Source: Tenebrio molitor (Eukaryota > Arthropoda > Insecta > Coleoptera > Tenebrionidae). Taken from it: DNA of 64,000 nt. The stretch spans positions 13,888,001 through 13,952,000 of the forward strand of contig NC_091054.1 of the NCBI RefSeq assembly GCF_963966145.1, read 5' to 3'. Position numbers and translations under genes: made by a program. Below the pieces are notes generated by a model. The model ran no database searches. It was not told where the DNA came from and worked only from the letters and a program-made list of their open reading frames with translations. Below, piece by piece: positions 11,492-22,466 of the stretch; the first letter of the stretch is position 1; each line of letters starts with the position of its first letter.

Positions 11492-11746
11492 CCGGGTGAT
11501 TCTAAATGATTGTGAATTTTTTTCATAGGTTGGTAATAGGTATTATTGTTGGTTATTCTGCTTTTTAATGTGATAGTTGACATAAACATAGGCGTCCTCG
11601 CCTATTTGACACAATTTACTAATACATAAAATGTCAAAATGATGTACGTACGCCAATGTGTTGGTATCAAGTTTGCCAAAATAATTTATGAAAAATGTTC
11701 CCAACTTACTTAAGAAAAAAAGTCACAATCATTTAAAATCACCCGG
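11492..11746. repeat. MITE with CCGGGTGATT ends
   Basis: Left end CCGGGTGATTCTAAATGATT and GTGAATTTTTTT; right end AAAAAAAGTCACAATC and ATTTAAAATCACCCGG. Arms of about 30 bp, element about 255 bp, no coding frame. Confidence 0.85.
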
Positions 11747-11860
11747 TACAATAATATCAGCGACTACTGTAGATACTAGTAATCGAAGTGAATATTTTAA
11801 ACAAATGAAAATCTTCATTAAACATTTTTTGCAGCGATAAACGAACACAAAATAGCTATT

Positions 11861-11983
11861 TATGTAACCAGTTAGGAAATGCGTTATTTTGTGTAACGAG
11901 TGGAATATTTGCGGGACGAGCGCAGCGAGATCCCGCAAAATCACACGAGTTACACAAAATTGCATTTCCAAACGTGTTACATA
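11861..11983. repeat. Large palindrome with GC-rich tip
   Basis: Paired words: TATGTAAC with GTTACATA, GGAAATGCGTTATTTTGTG with CACAAAATTGCATTTCC, TAACGAGTG with CACGAGTTA, and a GC-rich tip TTTGCGGGA with TCCCGCAAA around GCGCAGCG. Strong potential hairpin in otherwise AT-rich DNA. Similar hairpins occur near 39100-39300. Confidence 0.75.
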
Positions 11984-12181
11984 CAAGATTTTTTCTAATT
12001 TTGACAAAAAAAAGTTTCTTCAAACGTTAAACGAAGTAATGAATTTTATTAATAATTAATTATTATTGTGTTAAAATATCAAGTAAGTAAGTAGGGACGG
12101 TTATTTTGCTTAAAAACAAAAAATATGACAGTGTCAACTGGTGATACAATAAATTTTTCCTAACCAGTTAGGATAGATTTT

Positions 12182-12207
12182 ACTTTTCGTAACCAGTTAC
12201 GAAAAGT
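12182..12207. repeat. Perfect short palindrome
   Basis: ACTTTTCGTAAC and GTTACGAAAAGT separated by CA: 12-bp perfect arms. Same TAACCAGTTA core occurs nearby at 11866 and 12161-12170. Confidence 0.7.
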
Positions 12208-12523
12208 GTGACGTTTCCAAACGTCAATTAATTTTGAAAAGTGTCACTTTATATGTCAAAATTAGACAAATATTATCTTCTAACAAATTGAAGTGTACAA
12301 TTTGAAAAACTGAAAGAAATTTGAGGAATTTGATTCATTAAATAGTCCTCCAAATACGACTCGTAGTCAATGTTATGCAGATCATTTTTGCGGTGGTGTT
12401 ACGAATGTCAATAGCGCTGGGATATGAATTTGACGAGTGCGTTAGCACGAGTCGAATTACAACTGATTATTTCCTTCATACATTGCAATCATTGTCAAAG
12501 ATGTTGCAAATAAATTCGTTATA

Positions 12524-13975
12524 CCGGGTGATTCAGATTGGTATTCGCGCCCCTATATCTTTTTTATTTTAAGAAAAAAGTATAGCAAACCATATATATT
12601 TGTAAATCGCTTATGAAACTACAATAGATGACGTTGTTAAATCTTCTCTACGATGACATATGTCAAAGTTAAGACAGTCAACTTTTTTTTTTAAATAGTA
12701 CATTATACATTTCTTAGTCTATTCTTGTAAAGCTTTTTTTTCTACATTTGAATGTGTAAAAAAAGTTGACATTTGCAATTGGAAAAAATCGAGAAAAAAA
12801 ATAAGATATGATTTAATTTATTCGAAAGTGTTATTTTCTAAAAAGAGCTAGTTAGCCATGGAGAAAATTGAATTTTGACATTAATAGCGTCAATTATTAA
12901 AGTACCTACATTTAAATAAATAGCTAGGTATGTTATAACCTACATTTAAATAAATAACTATGATATAACATCTGGCTTCGAAACCTAACTTCTTCCTGAC
13001 TATAGTACCGCTTTGAATGTAGACACGATGAAAATATGTAGTTGAATTTTGATAGTGCATGAATGACATGATGAGTCTTGGGAATCGTATTCGAATTATT
13101 CGAATATTTGAATAGCTGACTATGTAAAATTCGAATAAGTGTAAATTCTAATTAATTGTAAATTTAGCATGGATCGGGTATTTCACGGTCAAATAATTGT
13201 ATTTTTTGGCTATGTAATTCTTAAAATAGTGAGACGCAAGGAACCAACATAACGCGAATTTAGCATAGTAAATTCAGTATGGTATTTCGTTTGAGTCTCA
13301 GTTTTCTGGCCGAGGCGCACCCGAGGCTTGAAAACAAACAAGGTCAAATAATTTTATTTTTTGACTACGTGGTTGTCTTGTAAATAGTGACATGCAGGGA
13401 ACCAACATAAGTGCGAATTTACAAATGTTTGGCTAACTAGCTCTTTTTAGAAAATAACGCTTTCGAATAAATTAAATCATATTTTATTATTTTTCTCGAT
13501 TTTTTTCTGATGTAAGTGTCAACTTTTTTTGCACATTCAAATGTAGGAAAAAAAGCTTTAGAAGAATAGGCTAAGAAATGTATAGTGTACTATTTAAAAA
13601 AAAAAAAAGTTGACTGTCTTAACTTTGACATATGTCATCGTAGAGAAGATTTGACATCATCCATTGTAAACTCGGTACAGGTTGCAAAGACACACTTGTC
13701 ATTTGCAACAGCATTTTTTTCATATTTCTGGACCAAATAAAGGCACAAAGGGACCAGAAAATCATAGTTTGGGTTGAATATTTTCCATATAAGTACAGTT
13801 TTAAAGTAATTTCAAATGACTAATGCCCTAAAAGCGTTGTTGCAAATGACAAGTGTGTCTGCAACCTGTACCGAGTTTAGTTTCACAAGCGATTTACAAA
13901 TATATATGGTTTGCTATACTTTTTTCTTAAAACAAAAAAGATGTAGGGGCGCGAATACCAATCTGAATCACCCGG
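12524..13975. repeat. 1.45-kb long-inverted-repeat element, CCGGGTGATTCAG ends
   Basis: Left arm begins CCGGGTGATTCAGATTGG (12524), right arm ends CCAATCTGAATCACCCGG (13975), with TA outside both ends. Arms continue through GGGGCGCGAATACC, ATATATGGTTTGC, CATATGTCAAAGTTAAG, AAGTTGAC and down to CTAGTTAGCC / GGCTAACTAG, about 340 bp each once the insertion at 13669-13877 is removed from the right arm. The loop (about 12860-13430) holds two diverged direct repeats of about 80 bp (13188-13262 and 13342-13424). No transposase frame. A foldback-type element. Confidence 0.88.
13669..13877. repeat. MITE A (CTCGGTACAGGTTGC) nested in the right arm of the 12524 element
   Basis: Ends AACTCGGTACAGGTTGC and GCAACCTGTACCGAGTT, flanked by TA on each side. 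The intact left arm of the host element shows the empty site (CATCTATTGTAGTTTCA in reverse complement), which fixes the insertion boundaries and the TA duplication. About 209 bp. A second copy, inverted, is at 13978-14189; a diverged relative at 20704-21036. Confidence 0.9.
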
Positions 13976-13977
13976 TA

Positions 13978-14189
13978 TAGTTGACTCAAGTTGCAAAAAA
14001 CGACTTTGCCTTTGCAACAGCACTTTTATGGCATTAGACATTTAAAATTTACTTTAAAACTGTATTTATATGGAAAATATTCAATCCAAACTATGATTTT
14101 CTGGCCCCTTTGTGCCTTTATTTGGTTCAAAAATATTGAAAAACTGCTGTTGCAAATGACAAGTGGTTTTTTGCAACTTGAGTCAACTA
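13978..14189. repeat. MITE B, second copy of the same family, abutting the 12524 element
   Basis: Ends TAGTTGACTCAAGTTGC and GCAACTTGAGTCAACTA, TA on both sides. Interior is the reverse complement of copy A (TCAATCCAAACTATGATTTT, TTTGGTTCAAAAATATTG). The outer ten bases differ between the copies while the interior matches. Confidence 0.88.
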
Positions 14190-14241
14190 TAAAATCTATT
14201 TGTTCATAATAATTCAGGATTCAGGAAATAACCATTCCGAA

Positions 14242-15282
14242 TACCCCGCGTCCATGAAAATAACCGGATTAAATTTTGACGTTTTTTGTCGCAACGTTTT
14301 GCTTAAAGAAATAGTTCTCGTAAATTTTCCACCCAAAATTTTGTTATGTGGAAAATTTACTCGAGATAGAGGTGTCCCAAAATTGGCGTACAAACTACTT
14401 ACCTACTACCTTATCAAGGATGTTTAAATGTACATGAAAAAAATATGGAAAAAATGTTTCCGACAAAAAATTCAATTATTTTTATTATCATTATTAACGG
14501 TAATACAATGTAAACAAAGATATATTCGTACATCATTACCTTGCAATGTTAGCGTAGTGGATTTAAAACAATTTTTTCGATTTCCAAAGTTTCTAAATTC
14601 TCTACTATGCAGAACTAGATATTGGTAGTGAGTGATCTTGTACTTTGTGATAATATGTACGATTAGAGGTAGCGGTCATGACAATTTCATACATATAGTT
14701 GAATTTTTTTAATAAACAATTGTCAAAACGTTGTCTTGTTGGTATGAGCCAAACTGTGATTTTCATGATAATACGATTGGTCACATTGAGTGTCAACATT
14801 TTTTTATGTAACTGAGCCTGCGCCCTAACGAGCGAGAGGGTATTTCAAATTCGAAAAGGTTTCTCCTGATTTCTCATTAAATTTGTTTTGAAAATGAATT
14901 CACGGAAGAAAAGTACGGGAAGTGAAGTGAACATAACCTTAACCATGATTTGGTGTCAAATTGTTATACAGCTGGTCCATATGTCCAAATTTTAGGGTGG
15001 TACAGTGTGGTTTTTTACTTCATTTTGACACTGACAATTGTTTATTAAAAAAATTTGACTATATATTTCAAAATAATTGACCTGTTAAGTGCCAGTTTCA
15101 AAGACCGCCAAATCAGCAAATAAGTACAATCGATTTTTTTTGACATTTTTCTGACATTTACGGTAATCTCTTCTACGCCGTAGTGCACCGTTAGTACGCC
15201 ATTTTTGGGACACCTGTATTTCTAAGCAAAACCTTTTGACAAAACGTCAAAATTTAATCGGTTATTTTCATGCACCTGGGAT
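14242..15282. repeat. About 1-kb long-inverted-repeat element
   Basis: Left arm: CATGAAAATAACCGGATT, AAATTTTGACGTTTT, GTTTTGCTTA, then AGGTGTCCCAAAATTGGCGT. Right arm is the reverse complement: ACGCCATTTTTGGGACACCT, TAAGCAAAACC, AAAACGTCAAAATTTAATCG, GTTATTTTCATG. The left arm carries an extra small palindrome (CTCGTAAATTTTCCAC / GTGGAAAATTTACTCGAG, about 14317-14367). The AGGTGTCCC pair next to TA may mark the ends of a further nested element. Confidence 0.8.
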
Positions 15283-16572
15283 ATTACTGTTGAATATGTG
15301 CGCAGGAATAAAGATAACAATTCGATAGGGCTTTAGGTATGTGTTATCCAATCGGCTAAATGCTGATGGGTTCTGAACAAAGTTGGGAAGCGCAACTGCA
15401 ACAAACGTTACCTACCCTGAGATGTAAAAGGTGTAACACTTGCATAAACGTCATACCTATTGAAAATTTGTTCTGGTTTTGTGTTTTTTATAATTTCTAT
15501 TTTCATTTCAATAAAGATATCTTTCGTCATTATTGGCATTACCTATATTAATTCAAATGCTGTTTCTAAGGGTTCTAAAAACTTTGTTCGTTTTAATGAG
15601 AACAACAAATGGAAGCTTGCTATATTAGTGCAGGAATATAAATAGGTAGAATAGTAAACATTAACATGTACGTACACCTTTCTACCATAAAATTAAAAAA
15701 ATGGATAAGCCATGACTGCCATGGCTCATGATTCAGTTGGCAGTCCTAGTTTCAATATTACTGTTTCAAAGAATTGTGTCAAATAAAACAATGTAAACTA
15801 ACGATGTCTTGGCTTATTCGATTATTTTTTTTTATCGATCGCACGGTAAATGTTTCCAAATTTGGTAATAATGAAATGTGCTATAGCCTATACTTCCCCA
15901 AATGTTTATTCTTTTAAATATCTGTGCTTTTTTCCATATTTTCTTGAATAATGGGGGACCTTTCCCCAGTATTGCAGTATGGAGTTGGCGCGGAAGATTT
16001 GATACATTAGAATAAGAATTAGAGTCGCAGAATATCTTATCAGCCCTAAAATATATCTACTAAATATTCAAACTTTTGTTCAGCTCGGATAGCCTTAAGC
16101 GCTTTAGAAAATTGTCGTTGCCGTAATATACGTCCTTTCCACGCATGTTATTTATAAAAAGTATTCTGTATAATCAATCGACAAAAACTTTTCCCATAAC
16201 TTTTTAAAAATATACTCTAAATACACCCTCTATTCATTGTATTTAAAATGCGAAGTATAATAATTAATAAATAAACTAAACCCGAAGCGTTAACCCACTT
16301 CAGATTAATTACGCTACCAATAGGTTTTATTGATTTAAGTGAGCCTAGCTTTTTAAAAAAGGCAACTATCGAGGTGACTACCTTTTTGCTCTAATTCTGA
16401 GTGGATAAAAATTAATGTAGAGTAGGACACTTGACTTACGCACTAGTACCTATTAGTCCCGAGATAAGTAACATTAGTGCAGGTAGCGCCACCTATCCAA
16501 AACTACAAAAATTAAAAGCTGTTCTTTACATTTCAGGGATTTTTTCAAAGCACACTTGTTTTATTAAATAAA
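15283..16572. other. AT-rich intergenic DNA
   Basis: No gene recognised. Around 15690-15835 the words ATGGATAAGCCATGAC and GATGTCTTGGCTTATTCGAT could be ends of a small diverged inverted-repeat element. The end of this block is the 3' flank of RpL11. Confidence 0.4.
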
Positions 16573-16578
16573 TTTATT
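16573..16578 (-). terminator. Poly(A) signal of RpL11
   Basis: AATAAA on the minus strand, 54 bp past the RpL11 stop codon; another minus-strand AATAAA lies just beyond (about 16560-16565). Confidence 0.6.
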
Positions 16579-16631
16579 GGCGTCGTCATACAAATATGTT
16601 AAAATAAAAACATAACCATACGATACGCACT

Positions 16632-17874
<1,243 letters not shown>

Positions 17875-18063
17875 TGCAACTCGAAGAAAGTTAAAAGACG
17901 GTCGGCAATGCAGAATACTGTTTCATAAATTTAGTTTCCAAATCGAAACGTCGTCTGGTAACAGACATTCGTGTAGTGGCAGCACTGTGCCGTTGTCATG
18001 GCAACGACGAGGGAAAGTCAAACTTGTAAATAACTTGGCAAATTATTGAATATTTTTTTTAAA
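17875..18063. promoter_or_regulatory. Bidirectional promoter region RpL11 / DRC1
   Basis: The two start codons face away from each other 189 bp apart, so the promoters and both 5' UTRs must share this stretch. It holds the X-box, an imperfect palindrome GTCTGGTAACAGAC (about 17953-17966), and on the RpL11 side a pyrimidine-rich tract next to the ATG. No TATA box seen. Confidence 0.75.
17992..18005 (+). promoter_or_regulatory. RFX X-box upstream of DRC1
   Basis: GTTGTCATGGCAAC matches the palindromic RFX consensus (GYTRYC, 1-3 bases, RRHRAC) in both half sites with a 2-base spacer. It is 58 bp before the DRC1 ATG, the usual position for X-boxes of ciliary genes. Predicted to respond to an RFX-family factor. 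Confidence 0.75.
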
Positions 18064-21000
18064 ATGGAAGCTGACGAAGAAGAAGATACCGAAGATGAAA
18101 ATTATGAACCGCAAGTCACTTCTAACAATCCAACCGAGCGAATTATGGCCCGAAGGCTCAGAGTACAAAGACGTGTCGAGGCCCTGCACAAGTAATAAAT
18201 ACTTAATAATAAATAAAATAATTCTTTGTTTAAGACAGAGTGCTTTAGTAAGTTATAAAAAAATTTCAGGCAAAAAGAGGCACAAGAAGCAGCAGGCGAA
18301 GATGGTACTGTTGAATCGGAAGTGACTAAAACTCCAATAGAACTGCAAGTCGAGAAAAGCATGAGCCTTCTAGAAAAATTGATTCAAGAAGGTGATGAGT
18401 ATGTTACCAATGTAAGAGTTGCTACAGAAGCTCGAGAAGCAGATCGACGTGAACGTGAAGGTGTAGGTAAAGAGAAATTGCTGAAAGAACTGGAAGAAGA
18501 GGCTGAAAATGCAGCAGCTATGTTCAATGAAATAACAAATAAGTGGTCCGGAATTTTGAAGTACAATGATCCACTTCACATCAATGAAGATATTGGGAGC
18601 CAAAAAGAAAAATGTGACGAACTTATCAGACAAAAAGATGCCATCATCAACGATCTGAAAGACAAACTGAGAATGGCTGAAATTAATTTTGCAATAGATC
18701 AAAGAAAACAAATTGAAGATGTTAACTCCATTACACGCAGAATCGAAAATCAGGTTAATAAAAAAAAGATCATATTTAATTAAAATATTCAATGATTAGG
18801 ACCTATTAACTTGTAATAAAAGAATTAATTCTAATTTACCTTTTTTAGATTATAATTATGCGAAAAGTGTATAGACAAGAGCTTCAAATGGTGGAAGAAG
18901 TAATTCTGGCCAACCGAAAACATCAGGTTGAAGTTAACAACAAGAAATGGGAGGAGTTGTCCAAAAAGCGAGACCACGAAGAGAAAGCCAATTCCGAACA
19001 AAGATCGGAAGACTATTGGAATTTTGTTCAGGATATGGATAATTTAAACCGTGACTTCCAAGAACTCTATTTTGGAACTACAGTCCAATTAGAAAATGAC
19101 TGCGATGAACTTCAACGAGAACTGGAACGAATAAAAGTTGAAGCAATCATGAACAGCGAAAAATTGGATTACAATTATCAAATCCTGAAGAAGCGCGAAA
19201 CTGAGAACATCATAATCAGATCGCAGCAGAAACGGCGGATAAACAAACTTCAAGACACAATAAATTCACAGAAGAAGAAAAACAATGAATATCACACGCA
19301 GACGATGCAGGAAATTGAAAAATTAACCGCAGAAGTGAAAAAACTGTGTAAAAACATCTTGGAGATTGAGAAACAAGCCGATCATATAGCTGCAGTGAAC
19401 AACATGAAGTTTAAAAACATCTGGGATATGAATAAAGCACGAGCGGATAACTTGTTCCAAAGAATTTTAGATATTGACAAGATTTTATACGAACAACAGT
19501 TGGGATTGCTTTGGAAAGCACCTGAACCTAAAGTTGAATCCAAAAGTGAAATAAATAGTAGTACAACCGGAATGAGCCAAACCAGCAGCAAGTTAAGCAG
19601 CAAGCAAGTACAAGTACAACTGCCACAACAACAATCAAAAATGGTTGATGAATTGACGGTTGAGACTGTAGAAACCATTACAAATCCAACAACAGACAAC
19701 GAAAATAATCTTTTCTATAAAAGAGCTCTTAATCAGGTACTCAACTTACTTGCAGATAAAACTGGATTTCTGATTGAAGAACAATTAAATGCTATTCTCG
19801 AGCCTTACTTGGAATATGAAAAAACGCTAGTTAAAGTAGACAACGTTTTTACCGTAAATACTTAAAATCTAGTAGATTTAAAAAAGTACATTCATACTTA
19901 CAGGCCCTCAAAATTGAAGAACGAAGCGACATCGATCTTCTTTTTGAGTATTTTCTTCCTTACATGTTTTGTCCCATTTGCAGCGTAGCTCCAGAAAAAA
20001 TAGTTGTTGTTGGTGAGGACGAAAGTTTGATGGGTATCCTCGAAATGGATCCCTCTACATACGCAGAGTTAAATATTTCTGGTAAGAAAGTTTCCATTTA
20101 ATAGAAAAATTAAACTGGAAGATGCCATATTATAGACAGCAAGACCAAAGCTAACGAAGCAGCTACAGCTGTAGCAGAGATGCTGAAAAATATAGCAGGT
20201 GCGGATCATGAACGTGGTGGAACCGTTATAGAGTTTGGTCCGTTATCTGTGATACTATATGATGATAACTTAAAGGGCGAATGCAGGGGACCTGATAAAA
20301 TCCAAGATGAAGTGTCAGTGATGATATTAATAAGTATACGCTAAATAGTAGAAATAGATGTAAAAATTTGGTGGTCTCAACTCAAAGTATCTAAATTAAA
20401 GCACAGTTATAATTTTAACTTGAAAAATAGTATTTTTTGTTCGACACTCTCAGAATTTCAGAATTTTCTCCTGTGTGAACGGATTTTGATAAATGTCACA
20501 ACTTGTCAAAACGAAACGTCAAGCTAGTTTTAAAGATTTTTAGCGATTTGGAGCCTTTAAGGGACTCGTCGAACTAAAAACGTCGTATTCACCTCGTTCC
20601 TGTGTAAATTGGTCTCTTTATGGTACTCGTGGGTCTTTAATTTAAACTGGCCCACTCATGCCATAAAGAACCCAATTTACTCACGAACTCGTTAAATAAT
20701 ATAAAATCGGTACAGGTTGCAAAGAAGCATCTTGCAACCGACATTGAGAAATTTGCCTAATGTAACGATGTTTGCAACGACTGCAACAGTTACTTGTTTG
20801 GTGTGCGTCGGGATTCTAGTTACATTTTTTTAACTGTCAAACGCACTGTCAAATTGCTGACTTTTAGGTTATGTGTATTAAACGTTCTCCTTGTAAATGT
20901 TATATCAATTTGACAGGGATTTCAAATTTCATGAAAGAAAGAAGCGCCAACATCGCCAACTATAAATGTTGTAAATTACCAGAAATGTTACCAACATAAT

Positions 21001-22425
21001 TTTTTTCCCTTGCTTCTTTGCAGCCTGTACCGACTTTACTATTCAATTACTTTCAATTCCATTAAATCAAAAATATTTATTTTTCTACTTAAATTAACTA
21101 AATCAAGTAAATTATTAATTATAAAAATAAGTTATTACGAACGGAGTTGAAAATAACTATTAAAATTATAAATAATATTAAATAATTTGTATCGTTGGTG
21201 AGCGACTTCCTATTATATTATTTAGTATATGAGTCTTTACAGTGATTTTGTATTAAACGAAAAATAACTTCGTATTTTATTAACTTTTAATTTTATTATT
21301 TAGCGTAAAAACCATCGATTTAGCTGTCGCTTATGCAGCCAAAAATACAGATGAGTGCACTGAAAATATAGTTGTAAATTTTTGTTTTTTTTGAATCTAA
21401 AATACGGTTTGATAAATAACTTTCATTAGTTTCATTACACTTAAATTAACAATTTCGATTTAGGTCATTAATTATTATTAAAAAATAAACATTTTTTTTA
21501 TTTAAAATTGTTTCGGCAAATTCTTCCAAACAGAGTTAAAATTAAATATAATTTGAACCCTAAAATTCATACCCGCTCATGTGTTTACACATCCATTGAT
21601 AACGAAGAAGGAAAAAAAATTACTCGATTATAATGAAAAACACTAAAAACTGTGAGTATTAGAAGAGCGATCGTTCTTTCTTCACAAAAACATTTTCACT
21701 CACGCTTTCGTTTCAATTGATGGTTATCTCATGAGCGAAGTGTCAAATAGGGGTAAAAAAAATGTAAAAAAAAACATTCGATTAAAGAAAGATTAATATG
21801 TAAAAAATGTGTATTTTAACGAGTTCTATATTGGTGATTAAATCTATTACGTGGACTTCCATAACGCCCTATATTTTTTCTTCATGTTTTAGTAATGAAA
21901 TGGAGAGTAAGGTTTCTGTTTCGGAGACACCTCGTCTAGTTCATGGTCCTTGTCAGTACCACCATCCCTTGATGATAAGTTCAATATACGTCTTAAAAGC
22001 ACTGAAAGAATTTCTTGCAAGATACAACATTCATAAAGCTAGGTGGGTAAATACGTAATAAAAAAAAAAACAATTGCTAACGATGTTTTAGTATGCCATC
22101 TATGAGTACAAGAATTACTCATACACGAGCAACTGTGTCTCGCATTATGGATGAAGAAGATATAGAGGGCTTCTGGGAAGAATACACTAAAATGTTTCCT
22201 AAAGAAAGGGAGAAATTGTGGAGTTACCTTGTGGACGGGTTGAAGAGATACCATGAGCTTCTGAAAGGTGAGTCTACGCTTTTGTGACATTAATATTTTA
22301 CTTAATAATATGGTTTAGTACGTAAGATGACCAGCGAACAAGTGATGAGTCTGCGTCAACAGAACACAGAATTGCGTCGAATATTTGACAATTACCTCGA
22401 CAAAAAGGACATACCATACCGTTGA
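18064..22425 (+). CDS. DRC1: Dynein regulatory complex subunit 1 (DRC1 / CCDC164)
   Basis: Exons: 18064-18191, 18270-18753, 18849-19853, 19904-20081, 20136-20313, 21893-22042, 22092-22267 and 22319-22425 (stop TGA). All GT-AG and phase-consistent; about 801 residues, similar to vertebrate DRC1 (~740). The product is a coiled-coil base-plate subunit of the nexin-dynein regulatory complex that links axonemal doublets and regulates motility. Features: acidic N-terminus (EADEEEDTEDE), the family block VTNVRVATEAREADRRERE, long heptad-rich helices over exons 2-3, a Ser/Gln-rich linker (SSKQVQVQLPQQQSK), then LLADKTGFLIEEQLNAIL, and a conserved C-terminal piece FWEEYTKMFPKEREKLW...YHELLK and LRQQNTELRRIFDNYLD. 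Exon 5 to 6 is the weak join: donor GTCAGT at 20314 and a 1.6-kb intron loaded with repeats; an extra 51-base exon at 21304 is possible. Expected expression: sperm and motile-cilium cells such as chordotonal neurons. Confidence 0.93.
20432..20698 (+). repeat. Dispersed repeat, copy 2 of 3, in a DRC1 intron
   Basis: Same word order as 4993-5275: TTCTCCTGTGTGAACGGATT, TTGATAAATGTCACAACTTG, TCAAAACGAAACGTCAAGCT, CTTTAAGGGACTCGTCGAAC. Ends with AATTTACTCACGAACTCGTT, also in copy 3. Confidence 0.85.
20704..21036. repeat. MITE (TCGGTACAGGTTGC family) in a DRC1 intron
   Basis: Ends AAATCGGTACAGGTTGCAAA and TTTGCAGCCTGTACCGACTT, with TA outside both. Longer (333 bp) than the copies at 13669 and 13978, and its interior is different, but the ends belong to the same family. 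Confidence 0.85.
21304..21354 (+). CDS. DRC1: Possible optional DRC1 exon
   Basis: After the acceptor TTATTTAG one frame stays open as VKTIDLAVAYAAKNTD and can splice in phase (2 bases left by exon 5, 2 bases left for the next exon) using donor GA|GTGCAC. The donor is weak and no family match is recognised, so skipping is equally possible; the main model closes without it. Confidence 0.25.
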   Translation, partial: RKNHRFSCRLCSQKYR

Positions 22426-22460
22426 CAATACTGAAGTGTAGTCGGTTTGAAGGTTCTAAA

Positions 22461-22466
22461 AATAAA
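22461..22466 (+). terminator. Poly(A) signal of DRC1
   Basis: AATAAA 36 bp after the DRC1 stop codon. Confidence 0.65.
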
